Shown here piece after piece: positions 24,196 to 36,453 of a stretch of 64,000 bases of DNA. The stretch is from Apium graveolens (Eukaryota; Streptophyta; Magnoliopsida; Apiales; Apiaceae): the NCBI RefSeq assembly GCF_009905375.1, contig NC_133657.1, positions 65,660,219 to 65,724,218 on the forward strand, written 5' to 3'. Both the position numbers and the translations under genes were made by a program. Every line of letters starts with the position of its first letter. Within the stretch, counting starts at the first letter, position 1. The notes beneath the pieces were generated by a model. That model did no database searches. It saw only the letters and a list, made by a program, of their open reading frames with translations, and was not told the origin of the DNA.

Positions 24196-25382
24196 CCTTA
24201 TAAATATCGTGATAGAAGCGTAGTTCGTTATCGTATATGGTAGCGGGACTCCGAACCCTGAGGATGAGGAGCGACAACGCGATGATGTTTTATTACTTAT
24301 TGGAGATCATATTATGATCCGATAGAGCGTCCTAACGTGGGACCGGATGATGTTCATATTGAGGATGTTGTCCTAGAAGGGATTGTTGCTGAGAAGAATT
24401 CCGTGGAGGATCCTGACAAGAATGAATAAAGAACCAATGAGGAATTGATGACTATGGTTAGGGCGACTACCAGAGGTAGGATTGGCCGGTTACTACCGGA
24501 GGTTCGTTCAAGTTCGTAAAGATAGTAGCCCCTTTAACGCGCTTACTCGTAAGATTGAGAAGTTCGAATTGACAGAGAAATACGAGAACAACTTTCAAGA
24601 ACTGAAGCAAAGATTGGTGACGGCCCTTATGATGGCATTGCCGGATGGAAAAGGAGATTTTGTGATGTGTAGTGACGCTTCGCATAAGGAATTAGGGTGC
24701 TTCTTATACAGCACAGCAAGGTACTCGCGTACGCGTCAAGAAAATTAAGGGAATATAAAATTCGATATCCCCACCCATGAGCTTGGGCTCGTGGCAATAG
24801 TTTTGCCCTGTAGATTGGAGGCACTACTTGTATAGAGAGAAGTGCGAGATTTACCTAAACCATAAGTGCTCTAGTACATTTTCCCGTAGAAAGAGCTCAA
24901 CATACGCCAGAGGGGGTGGTTAGAGCTAATCAAGAATTATGATTGGGAGATTCTTTATCATTCGGGGAAAGCCAGTGTGGTGGCTGATGCCCTTAGTAAA
25001 AAGGAGAGACTCAAGATGATAATGTCTTTGGCAGAATTTATAAGAGATTTTGAGAAAATGGAAATCGAAGTGAAGATAACCGGAGCCGGTACCGAAAAGC
25101 TGTTTGAGATTGCAATACAGTCCGAATTATCGGAAAAGAACATATTGTGCCAGAAAAAGTGATGAATGAAGGCAGAAAGCCAACAATTAGATAAAAGATT
25201 AATATCGAGAAAGATGATAAGGGAATAATGAGGTATTCCTACAGAATTTGGGTTCCAAATGTTCAAGAGCTTAAAGATGAGATCTTAGATGAAAGCTAGT
25301 TTGAGGAATAAGATTTAGAGCAAACCCTGAACGTGATAGTCAGGGAGGTCGCCATCAAGATAGAAGGAACCCATAACATGAT
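24196..25382 (+). pseudogene. B: leader plus RNase H/integrase fragment placed before gag
   Basis: Bases 24196-24440 are an acidic, broken leader. From 24482 the RT/RNase H junction is open for 88 codons (AGYYRRFVQVRKDSSPFNAL, LPDGKGDFVMCSDASHKELG). A short frame-broken stretch follows, then 24977-25162 reads VADALSKKERLKMIMSLAEF onward, the RNase H end and the linker to integrase. Integrase start words (GIMRYSYRIWVPNVQELKDE) reach about 25290. This segment is better preserved than the pol copy further downstream (27300) and clearly diverged from it. It is probably a captured fragment from another element, lying between PBS and gag. Confidence 0.8.
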
Positions 25383-26000
25383 GAAGTGGAAAATGAGGAT
25401 TTAAAACATGTAGGATGACCCCGATTATGGGGAGGAGGAGGAAATGTTCAGACTAAGGAAACAGAAGTCGAGTAAGGAAAGGAGACCCGAGACGGTACTC
25501 CTATACGACAATTTATGGACCTTTCTAGACAGAACTTAGACTATTATCCCCAACCACCACCCTGAGGAAACAATGCGGTGAGAAATTTTTTTCAGAACCT
25601 TTAAGTCGCTAAGCTCTCAGAGTTCCAAGGAACAAGCTGACCCAGTCGAGGCAAGAGCCTGACTAAAGGAAACATAGGAATCATTTGAGATTCTAAATGA
25701 TTGACGAATCACAAAAGACTATTTTTTTCACTTACCCTCCTAAGAGATAGGCCACCCGCTGGTGAAAGGCCAAGGAAGGCACGGAGCAAGAGATTATAAT
25801 AAATTGATTTAAGTTCAGTCAATGGTTTTCAGGAAAGTACTTCCCAAGGTTATGGAGATAGTGTAAAAGCTTTAGAGCCAGCACAAAGGCAGAAGAGTAT
25901 GATGAATTATGAATCTAAGTTGTAAAAGTTGTCAAGATTCGTTCTGAGGACATGAATCCAGAATGACGGGATGTTTGAAATCAATGCTTATGTTGTGTTG
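25383..26000 (+). pseudogene. B: gag (capsid) remnant
   Basis: With frame changes, the sequence reads as Ty3/Gypsy gag in order: a GTPIRQFMDLSRQNLDYYPQ start, NNAVRNFFQ, SEFQGTS, DESQKTIFFTYPPKR, ATRWWKAKEGTEQEI, KFSQWFSGKYFPRL and a QRRKSMMNYESK-like end. Many stops are present (for example TGA soon after YPQPPP), so it is not translatable. It establishes where gag belongs in this family and that the RNase H fragment precedes it. Confidence 0.75.
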
Positions 26001-27390
26001 GTTCATGAAATAATGATAAGAGAAAGGAAAAAAAAACTGAAGTGGAAAGGAATATAAAGGCAATAGAGTTTGAGGAATGATAAGGGTGTTGGGTATGAGG
26101 AAACCCTAAAGACTCGTAGCAATAGAAATAGAAAAGTATGTAATCGTCAGGATGAGGGTGATTCACCATGAGTTAAAGTTGATGATTGAAGGAATAAGAG
26201 ATACATATATTTTATCCCCTGTAAGTTGGGAGGATTTGAGGAAACCTTGAGATAGTTCGAAGGATAAATAATGAGACGCGGATAGACTGAGGAGACAAGG
26301 AAGTAAGAAATTAGGAAAATTGGATGAAGGAAGTGACCTTCAAGAATGTGAAGTGTAAGACCGGTGGCTTGATACCCAGAAAGGGAGATGCCAGGTATGA
26401 AAGATATCCCACCATTGAGATGACTGTTGAGATAAACAACAAAAGTAAATAAGGAATTATTAAGAAGAAGTTCACGTTGAACACGACCAATATCTTCCAG
26501 AACATCCTTGTTATCGTTACCAAATTAGGCAAGAAAAGCAGATAACCGTTATTATCTTTTGGAGGCCATATTGATTGACCTCATTTTGAATACAGATGTT
26601 ATTGTGAAATTAGGCATATACTATCCAGGTGGGAATGATTGAATAAGACACCCTTATCAGGGATATATGACTTGATTTATCCATGGAAGGATGCATGTAC
26701 CTTTTTAAAGGTGGAGTTAAGGATAAAACATCGGTAACTTAAAACGAATCCTAGGCAAATGCATAAAGGTTGGCATTTCACCCTTAATAGGGATAGTATG
26801 AGTTTTGACAGTATGAATTGGAAAGGATTAAGGTAACAACAACCTTTAAGGATCAGTGAAGAAATTTTCAGAAGTATATAGACAATGATTCTGGTATTAG
26901 TAAATGGTATCTTGATATGCCATGTGCCTGGGGTGTACCTGATGAAGGAGTTAAGGATAACCTTAGAGGTTTTACAAGGAGAAAGGTAATATTCAAAATT
27001 CTCAAGAATAGAAATGTTGATAAAGGAAATATGACGTAATTATAATGATGCCAAGTGGGGCACGTGTTAAACCACGAGAAAGTATGGATCGAACCAGTAA
27101 AGGTCGAAATTGTTCAGGGCAATTAGGACCTAAGATAAAAGATGTTCTAAGTATGATTGAGAGTCAGTCGTGACAGTGATTAACCTCTAAAGACTGAGGC
27201 AATAACTTATGGAAAAATGGTGATATATTTTTTTACTCATCAGATTTTAAGGAAAACATCTTCACATAAGCAGTGATTGAAGTGAGGTAGAAAATTTATT
27301 TGGAGGTGGTTAAAATGACATTGACTGTAAGGAAATTTTACTATCAGGAAAGGCCAAAGAGGTGGCCGACACCTTAGAGGTAAGAGGATA
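26001..27390 (+). pseudogene. B: decayed protease/RT/RNase H
   Basis: Recognisable RT scraps, all in broken frames, run in order: DLIYPWKDACTFLKVELR (26670-26730), the WHFTLNRDSMSF segment where live elements have YEFLVMPFGLT, an EIFRS segment, and LRITLEVLQGEKVIF (about 26950). The RNase H tail DCKEILLSGKAKEVADTL is at about 27318-27375. The region 26300-26560 is about nine-tenths identical to A 4980-5240, with shared stops. The catalytic YxDD is not readable. Confidence 0.65.
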
Positions 27391-29600
27391 ATTATAGGCG
27401 CCTATGCCAAAGGAATACAGTGATGATGGTTAAAGCTGTGAAGGTTGTATTACGGTTTGGAAGATTGACATTCCTTCTGATGACTGTGCGATACCCAACC
27501 GTAATAGTAGTTGGTAAAGGTTTAATTCGTGTAATCGCCATGAGCGGGCTATCTATCTCAGAAGGTACTATCTTGAGATAAGCCAGGACCATGTTTCAAA
27601 AAGGACTAGACGAACCTTTGAGTTAAGTCTTCTATTTAAGGCATATGATTAAGAATGGTATTAACCTGTTATCGTTGCTTTAATTGAAACTCTTCTGCAT
27701 TTTATCTGCTTCATGTCATGAATGTACGTCAGGATCAGGAGTGTTCTTAATGAATCATGAACGGTGATCATGTTACCTCCTTAAAAGAATTCGATACGAT
27801 ATGTATGGACTCCGTATGGTTAGCTATTAAGACTTCAAGGAAAGCGAATGACTACAGTAGGTCAGTGGTGGGCCATAGTAATGCTCCAATGAGTCTATGA
27901 ATAATGAGACAATGACAAATGTGAGAGTTGTATTGTAATGAATGTTGAGATTGAGTACCACTAATCGGGTCGTGGTGATGTATAAGTTATCATTGAATAG
28001 ACTAATTAAATACACTATTTACCTATTGAATATTTATTCCTCCTTATCAATAGAGGGTCGTATGACTATACGAGGAAGGTTGCGTTGCAAGCATAGAATT
28101 CTAGTAACGATGATGTCTAGAATGAGATCCCAGATTCGATTTTCGATATCGAGGGAGTTTCAAAGGTGATTGTGTATAAGCTTGAGGAAGAGCATGGGTC
28201 CATAGAATGATGGACGGAATAGCAAAAATATTTAGGCATGTGAAATACGATGCTATAATACTTGATGGTGATATAAATACGTATATGTTTTGTTCTCCTA
28301 TGACAAACCTCTATAGTTCAGAGGTAGATTCCAAGCCAGATATTTTATGGCAATAAATTTTTTTACGTATATACAATTCTCTTCAGTTCGTTATTTTCTC
28401 TTCTTTCCATTTCATGTAAGCTGAGAAGAACAACCCTTCCAGAAGGGGAGGTATTGTCGAATGACTATCTATCTGTGTGATAGAAGCCTAGTAGGATACC
28501 ACATGTTGTTTAATTGCTTGTCAAGTACTAAAGGCTGGCCACCTTCTGTACTAACTATGCGATATAACAAGTGTTCATGATCATAGTGATCTCTCAATAA
28601 ATTCTTTTACTTCTATACGATGGATCAAGCTTTCAAAGATAGAAGCAGCTAGAAAGGAGTAGTATCAGTGCGGTGGTATTCCGAATCTAACGTGTTCGTG
28701 ATACTAAGGTTGACATGGTTATTATAAGGTTATAGAACGCTAACGAGCAAAAGTGTAACCAGTATAATATTAGAAACTGAAGATATTAATGATTACGAAC
28801 TGGAAAAGAGTGGGTATTGAGGAGCAAAAGCTATAGTGCTAGGAGCTATGATAAGAGTCTGTGCAATAGACTTGAAAGAAATCGGAATGATCACTTAACG
28901 CGGATTGAGTTTTCTTACGATGATAGATCGTATGTCAGTATCGAGATGTCGCCTTATGAGATCCTTGAGGGAAGACAATGTCGATCTCCCTTATGATAGG
29001 ATGAAGTTGTAGAGCGCAAGATGCTCGGACCAGCAGTGGTCCAAAGGACCAAGGATATAATAGATCTAATTAGAGGACGACTGATAGTAGCCCAAGATGG
29101 ACATAAGATGTATGCTGATTTGACAACGAAAGGACAAAGAGTATGAAGTAGGGGACCTATTGTTGTTAAAGGTATTCCCTTGGAAAGCCTTGGAAAGGAT
29201 TGTTGAGGTTTGGAAAGAAATGAAAGTGAAGTCCACGATTTGTTGGACTCTGGGATATATTAAGACGTATTGGGAAGTTAGCATATGAGCTAGCCCTACC
29301 CCCGAACATGTAGCAAATTCATAACATGTTCCACGTATCAATGTTAAGGAAGTGTAATTCGGATGCCAGACAAATAGGGGCGTATGAGCGCATAGACATG
29401 CAACCAGACGTAACCTATATGGAGCAACCAGGAAGGGTTATGGATTGAAAAGGAACAAGTGCTTAGGAGAAGGGTTATCAAACTAGTCAGAGTTGGTGGT
29501 AGAACCGCAATATGGGAAAATTTACTCGAGAGTTAGAAAGTGCTATGCTAAGAGAGTATCCCTATTCATTTTCTATCTGATTCCGGGACGGAATCCTTTT
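27391..29600 (+). pseudogene. B: integrase remnant and polyprotein end
   Basis: Mostly unreadable until about 28880, where broken frames give SPYEILEG, CRSPL, RAQDARTS (originally ERKMLGP-like), then a chromatin-side tail corresponding to YEVGDLVLLKV, RIGKLAYELALPP and HNVFHVS. The end reads IPGRNPF next to the PPT, corresponding to the DSGTESF end of A. The order fits integrase followed by its C-terminal domain. Confidence 0.7.
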
Positions 29601-29613
29601 AAGGAGGGGAGAC
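29601..29613 (+). promoter_or_regulatory. B: polypurine tract
   Basis: AAGGAGGGGAGAC lies immediately before the 3' LTR start TGTAATAACC. The same tract is at 44855-44867 in A. Confidence 0.9.
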
Positions 29614-32600
29614 TGTAATAACCCCAATTTTTAGAATTTTTTTGAAACCTTTATGAATAGTGATTTTGCTGATTATGCTGAATAAGAAAACTTTTCATGC
29701 CACACTATGTAGGGGTTCTTCTATTGTTATTCTGAGATCTTATTAGTACTTTATATGGGATATAAGTGTATGTAAAGATCGTCAGAATCCAAATTCGAAC
29801 GCTTTGATTTTTCCCGAAAATCCACCAGATACCGAAAGAATTAAGTATAAGGGAACATGATAAAAAGGATTAAAATTCAAGAATTATAAGAGAGGATCAT
29901 AAAAGGAATATAATATATTGAAAAAGGTATAGGGGAACCCAAGTAATAAGATCCCGGGTATGATCCCTCAAACGATAAACGAAAACGGAAGTTAAGCGAA
30001 CCGCATAACAGATCAGCGGTCATTAGCCAAGTAATTAGGAGTTAATCAAAGGGTTAGTGGAGAGTGATGTCATCTCACCAACAAGAGGAAGACAAGTGTT
30101 AAATAGATGACACAACCATGGTGACATAAGCATGACAAGTGAAATTGTTTTGTTGGATGATTCTTGGCCAAGCTAAAATTACCATGGTAAAAACCAAAAA
30201 GTAGCCAAGCCATAAAGAAAATAAACAACTAATTAATTTCACAAAATAGCAAATAAACTTCTTGTTCAAGAACATGAAGCTCTCGGCTTCTTCTTGAAAG
30301 CAAAAGAAGAAAAGATCAAGTCCAAGCTCCACTCCATAATAAATTCAAAGGTAATTATGCAAGCTTCCTTGTGATTAGATAAGCATATCCTAGGAGTTTA
30401 AGCTTCTAATTCTTTGTAAATCTCTTCCAATAAATCAAGGAAGAAGATGGTGAATAGTAACCTTCAAGAAATAACTTTAGTTTTCTTGATTTTTATGAAT
30501 GTTCAAGGTAGCTTAAGCATAGATCAAGGCTTCCATGGGCATTCCAAGGATCTTTCATTGATTAAAAGCTTCAAGGAAGGTATAACTCTAAATTATCTTA
30601 GCATTAAGTTGTTTGGTATAAATGATTATGATGATGGAATGATAGATTAAGTGTAGTAGTTGTTTTGTCATGTTGAGATCTTAGTTGTTAAGTGTTTTTG
30701 TTGATTTTGGGAGTTAAGAGTAGCACTAGTTGTTCTTGATGATTCATGTTATGATTTGGGCTTGGTTTAAATGGTTTAAAGTGGTTGATGAGTGATATTG
30801 TCATATGTTTGTATTGGGATTGATTGGTGATGGTTTGGTGTTGAATTGGTTTGGTAAAATTTTGGGAAATCGCGTAAACATAGCCGTCGTAATGCCCGAT
30901 TTACCTTAGACTATTTTGTTCTTAACATCAGGACCGGAGAACCCACTTTTAGGTTTTGACCACTGCCATAATTAGATAGTTCATGTTACGAGTTTCGTTT
31001 TGATATGTGGTTCGTTTGAATCCGATGTACGGTTTAGGAGAAACGACCGTTTTAAGTAACGGCGTTTCGCGACCGAACCATTACCCCTCGCCTTACTTTG
31101 AAACCTTGGTTAAGGACTTTAAATGACTAATTGGGGTATGAAACAATTATGTTAAGTGTATTAGGCAGTTGTTAAGGTATTCACGAAAGAATCGCTTTAA
31201 AATTCTTAATGGTTAATTTATTAAAAATGGTGGAGCCGAGGGTACTCGAGCGACGTAAGTGCATCGTTAAGCGCAAAAGCAAACGTTAGGGTTCAATTGG
31301 TTAAAGTCTAGTTTCTTAAGCGAACGGGGTTTAATTCCGACTTATGTTATTGTTCATAGGTTATCGGACCCACTCTAAGCTTAAGTCTATCCGGGAGTGC
31401 TCAGGCAAGTTTTCTACCCGTTATACTATTGTTGTGATGTATATATGTATATGCATTATCTTGTGATAGATGCATGATGGTTAATTAGCAAATTCTTGTG
31501 ATATATTGGAGCATGTGATATGGTATATATGCATGCCTGTTTCGTAATCTTGATACATATATCTGTTAATTCAAATGCTTATAAGTTGCATAATACCTAT
31601 GCTAGAGATAAGCAGTAGTTGCGTATACCATTAGTATAGGGGACCCAAAGGTGAATATTTTTCTAAACCGGGAGTCGATGTTCCCGAGTATAATATATAT
31701 ATATATATATATAGTTTTTAAAACTATTAATCGAATAAGGTTTATTCGATAACTTTATTTTATTCAATGAATATTATTTTGAATATTCATTCGAGGACTT
31801 ATGACTCGACTTATTTATTTAATGAATATTATTTTGAATATTCATTCGAGGACTTATGACTCCGCTTATTTATTTAATGAATATTAGTTGAATATTCATT
31901 CGAGGACTTATGACTCCGTTTATTTACTAATTAATATTCTTTATTTTATTAAAGAATAATGTATCGATAATCAAACTTATTTTCGATTATTCAAATAAAG
32001 ATCGTACTTTCGTATAAGTATATCCTTGGTTATTTATTATTCATTTCAAGTATAAGTTTTAAAACTTCTACTTCAATTATTTTTATAAGGATTATCCTTA
32101 TGCGGATATTATTTAAATAATAATATTCAGATATTCTCCAACATATCGGGACTGATTTATATCATTAAATCAGCTTTACTCCAAACATTCTTAAAAGTGT
32201 TTTCGAGTCTTCAAAATGATTTTTAAAAGTTAGAGCGGATCCCAAAACTCATTTTCAGATTTAAGATCTTCCTTTCGAAGGAGACTTGAATATTCGCTTA
32301 AAAATCTTGGGGATCCGGCTCTGTGGTGTATTTTATATTCGCAACGAGGTTGCTGTTTTGAGAAAACAATTTGATTACTTGCCCAACGTTCGGGAAGTAA
32401 GTCCATCTAATTGAGTCGGCATAAGCGACAGGCCGGGGTACGGTCTATGAAGGTGTAAGAGGCTGGGTAACAGTCCATCCACGCGTGAGTGGCCGGGTAA
32501 CGGTCTAGCGCAAGGTCCTAATGCGGCCAGGGTGATGACCGGCGAGGAATTCATCCATCTACAGTAGAAAAGGTTACTTATTGGTATCTTTGCCTGATCA

Positions 32601-33686
32601 GCAAGATATCGGGTTTATGCCACAATTCTTTTCCTTTCCAAAAATTCATTGGATGTTACAAACTCTGTTCATACTTTACATGACAGAGGTTTTCAGGAAA
32701 TGTATGAGAGACATATATATGGATATATATATCAGGACTTAATGAAGTATCTCGTAACTTCATTATTTATAATGATATTCAAAGATTGAATCTATCCAAA
32801 TCTTGTCTTGTAGTCTCATCTATGTGATGAACTTTTGAAACTAATTATAACTTGAACGGTGGTAGTTCAAGTAGTATTCGGAAAAGATATAAGTATATTG
32901 GAGTATCTTGTAACTTCATCTTTTCAACTTATATCTGGTTAATGATTATCTTGCATGACAAAGATTTTCACAAAAACGTTGAGACAAGGTTAGATATATG
33001 AGATCACCTTGCAACGATATTTTTTATATAATTATAAACTAGAACTCTGTGTATATTATACAGGTTAGAGGATTTCAAAGATTTGAGAAGTATATATGTA
33101 TATATATATACTGAATATTTTACGACTTCATCGCATTAAGATATCAAACTTGGTTCATTTCTTTTGACCAAGACTTTCATGAGTACTATGAGAATGCTCA
33201 TATATTGTTAATTATTAGACATATCATTTCGGTGGGCTTGTTGCTCACCCTTGCTTTCTTCTTTCATCACACAACAACAGATAGACAAGATGAACAGGAT
33301 CAAGCTCCCAATTCGCGAGCAGATAGGAAACATTCCGCAGTTTCCTGTAGGCGTTGATGTCGTTGTAGCTGAGGTAGGGTCTACCAATAGGCTAGGCTTT
33401 TAACTTTTGATGTACCAGACTTATGTATATTTATGAATTGTAATAATGGCAAAGAATATGTAAATTTATTCAAAAACCCTTTTGAGGTGTAATGACTTAT
33501 AATTGTGGAATAAAATGACTTGTGTTATTGTTTGGTATTCATCTCTGAGACTATAACTTGTGGTGTGTGTGTATCTTGTGGGGTCACAGTACGCAGTAGT
33601 TGGTTGATTATTAAGATTAAGTATTATTAAGGGAAATGGAACTCGTGACAACTCGGATCCCCGACCCCGGATTTGGGGGTGTTACT
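29614..33686 (+). repeat. B: 3' LTR
   Basis: This 4073-bp LTR is near-identical to 19939-24051. Its last base is T instead of A (GTTACT), which I infer from the TSD position. It carries the hairpin repeats at 31760-31925 and the GC-richer repeats at 32416-32520. Confidence 0.93.
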
Positions 33687-33691
33687 TACTT

Positions 33692-34935
33692 CATGATCAA
33701 AAATTCTTACTGCCCTACTGAAGAACCAAGGACTTTCTTTGAAGGGCCGTCTGGTGGAGGCTCAGGCTCTGGAGGTGATGGATCATGGAGGGTCTAAGGG
33801 AAAGTCTGTAGAGGATTCCTCAACTAAGGGGGAGAAGAAAGGGGGAAGTGGAAAGGGAAAAGAAAAAGATTCGTCTGCTGGAGGCATAGGCAAGGCTGAT
33901 GATGTCTACTATAGTGGAGAACAGGATGACTTCGATATTTTTGACATTCCCGCTGAACCAGTCTTGGGAGATAAAGATGGTTTCTTTGAAGCTGAGGAGG
34001 AAAGTGATTTTGCAGAATGGGAAGAGGAAGCTCAAGTGGATCCTGTTTTTGAGAAAGAGTTTCAGCAGCAGCAGTCAGAGTTGAAAAGAAATGAAGCTGA
34101 ACTCAAAAAGGTATCCCAGATCATTGATATGAGGAAAAATATTGAACGAACAGAAACTCTTGAAAAGCAACATCTTCATGACATTAAAGCTAAAGAAAGG
34201 AGAAGAGATGTCAGACTGAAGATTGGTGAAAAATGGGATGAAGCTAGGAGAGTACTTGATATGCCTCAGCTGAGCACAAACAATGATAGGCAGTTTCTAC
34301 ATCTTCTGGACAAGCTGGAGATCTCTAATCCAAACAATGACGTGTACATGAATGCTATAAAGACTGAAGTCTCAAGGATCACAGTTGCCTTTGACAGATC
34401 TCTAAATGAAATGAGCATATTTGTATATTGTCAGAGCGAAGGATCTTTCAAGGTATCACTTCATCTGTTTGAGAATCCTTCTTTATCAGAGATTTGGGTT
34501 CTTCTCAACAAAGTCAAAAGGAGCTCAGAATTGAATGAAGTTCTTCGAGAAAGGCTCAAAGAGTTTGCCAGCAGGGCTAGTCCTCAAGTGATCAACAATC
34601 CTCATCAGGTAAGATTCTTTAAGTCTGACTGTCTTCAAATCTGCCAGCTCGATTCATAATCTCTTAAAGACTACTCAGCTAAGCATCTTGTCTCGATGGA
34701 ACATCACTTAAGAACTGCTGGATATTCATCCATGTTGAAAACTCAAGCAGCTGATCTGATTCAAGCTTATTGTGAAAAGAATATTAAAAGGTACAATCAG
34801 TTCAAGAATAAGCTAAAGTCAGTTGGAGTTCAACCAGTCAGGCCGGCCAGCTTCACTTCTGAAAAGGATCGTGTCTTTGACAAGGAGTTGCTTCAAGATT
34901 TGGAAGAAGATGAATTCGGAAGGGAAGACAACTGA
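33692..34935 (+). pseudogene. C: extra 3' ORF, second part
   Basis: It resumes the ORF cut at 19938. After 13 codons and a Gly/Ser-rich stretch, a frameshift between about 33750 and 33795 moves it to the frame that stays open to 34659, where a TAA stands in for a likely Gln. The same frame continues to 34935. Content: a Lys/Gly/Ser-rich segment, an acidic part (EAEEESDFAEWEEEAQ), a Lys/Glu-rich coiled-coil (about 34060-34210, QQQQSELKRNEAELKKV), then a helical C-terminal domain ending in an acidic tail. Together with part one this is about 1100 codons with two frameshifts and two stops. Function is unknown. Confidence 0.8.
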
Positions 34936-35197
34936 ATTCAATTAGCTCAAAACTTAATATAATATGATTAGAGCTTTATGAATCAAGATAGACTAATGTA
35001 GTTATATGTTCAGTCTAGAGGAACATCTATCTTGTATTCACTTGTAAATTTCTTTTAGAATCTGGAAAATGTTAAATATAATCCAGAACTTTTCTGCTAT
35101 TTACTTTGCATTATTGTTTATATCTTTTTCTTATTTTTTAGTTGAGTTATCCTCTAGGTATTTGTTGTTATTGTCTAACAAATAAATAGGGGGAGAT
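34936..35197 (+). promoter_or_regulatory. C: 3' untranslated stretch and polypurine tract
   Basis: Non-coding sequence follows the extra ORF, ending in AATAGGGGGAGAT (35185-35197) next to the 3' LTR. D has the same GGGGGAGAT arrangement on its own strand (58124-58135). Confidence 0.85.
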
Positions 35198-36448
35198 TGA
35201 AAGGCATATGTCATAGCCTTTATGTTTATTCGAGGATTTAACTCAACTCAAATAAGGATGTAACAAGTAAATAGTGGTTCTATCGTCAGAGAGATCTCTC
35301 AAAGTAACATATGTCAAAGGATTAAGTAACATTGTTCATCTACAGACTTGAGGACTTAATTAACTGGAAGAAGCTCAAGATATTGATCATGCCTCAGTGA
35401 TATAAATCAAGATTGTGGATTTAATCAAGTGACAGAGATATCGTCAGGGTATCAATTAATTACAAGGATTTAGTCTGAAGAAAATCAAGAGTATCAAAGT
35501 CAAGGCATGAAGAAACATCACGGAAGTTAGTCACTCATGAACCAGACAGTACATCGAGTGTCAACATTGAAGTGGTGGAATTGATTCATAATTGACAGTG
35601 ATTTTCAGAAGATTTTCAGAAGAATGGTTGATGCTCAAGATTAGTATTAATTCTCTATTAATTAATTAAGTCATATAATTTAATTAAGAGAATAAATTAA
35701 ATCTGCAAAGATTAATTTATTGATTAATTGAATTAATTGATTAATTAATTCAGAATTATTATTTGATTAAAATCTGTTTTAATCCAGCAAGACTATCTTT
35801 TGTATTAGCAAGACCATCGGTATGACAATCAATAGTCATACCGAAAGTCATGCCAGTTCATTTAGATTGTCTTGCCGAAAGTTCTATCAGTTCAATGGAT
35901 AGTTCTACCGAAAGTTCTACCAGTTAAAAGGATTGTCTTGCTAAGCTAAAATGATTGTCTTGCCAGTTAAATCAATGATTGATTTAATATAAAAGAACTG
36001 AAGCTGATTTTCAACAGAAGCAGTACATTGAATATCAAACATAGAAGAACACAGAACAGAGAAAAATAGCAGAGAACTTATTGCAATTTCTCAGAACATT
36101 TATTTCTAGTATTAATTGTTAAATCTAAACCACTAGAAATCCTTTTCTTGTTCTTGTGTAACTAACTAGCGGATCAAAATCCCTAGAACTTAATCTCAAA
36201 TTGCTTTTAGCATTTGATCCTTTTTATTTCAAAAATAGAAAAAGATCATGTCGAATTTATTCTAGATTTGGAATAATTTATTTGAGATTAATCCCTTGTA
36301 AACGATACCGTTGTTGTAACACCTTTCAAGTTTAATAATAATTTTATTTAACTTGAATTTTGTTTCACTTTTTTATTCCGCATTTTATTCGATTAAACGG
36401 TATTATTTATATTCAACCCCCCTTCTACAAACATATTGAGACCTAACA
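35198..36448 (+). repeat. C: 3' LTR
   Basis: This 1251-bp copy of 11265-12503 includes the motif cluster (35806-35970), the TATA box (35988-35994) and a 12-bp tandem duplication near 35610 that the 5' LTR lacks. It is followed by the TSD CCTAG. Confidence 0.93.
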
Positions 36449-36453
36449 CCTAG

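Larger units (their letters stand above)
19939..33686 (+). mobile_element. Element B: full-length non-autonomous Ty3/Gypsy retrotransposon, same family as A
   Basis: Both LTRs (19939-24051 and 29614-33686), an intact PBS and a PPT are present, with TSD TACTT. The internal part is only about 5.56 kb and contains no usable ORF. After the leader comes an RNase H/integrase fragment, then a gag remnant, then a second, much more decayed protease-RT-RNase H-integrase series. A has the same order and much of the same decay, so the element was already defective when both copies were made. Both LTRs look only a few percent different by eye, with one microsatellite difference. Mobilisation by enzymes of another element is inferred. 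Confidence 0.9.
11265..36448 (+). mobile_element. Element C: Sirevirus-like Ty1/Copia retrotransposon with extra 3' ORF, interrupted by B
   Basis: It has two nearly identical LTRs (11265-12503 and 35198-36448), a degraded PBS, a PPT, and the TSD CCTAG (11260-11264 and 36449-36453). Removing B and its duplicated site leaves about 11.4 kb. Domain order is gag C-terminus, protease, GAG-pre-integrase, integrase, RT and RNase H, then a long spacer and an additional ORF of over 1000 codons. Copia domain order, the RT/RNase H wording and the extra ORF fit Sireviruses, which carry a 3' 'envelope-like' ORF. It is defective: most of gag and the last catalytic part of integrase are gone, and there are at least six pol stops. 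LTR similarity suggests a fairly recent insertion. Confidence 0.9.
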
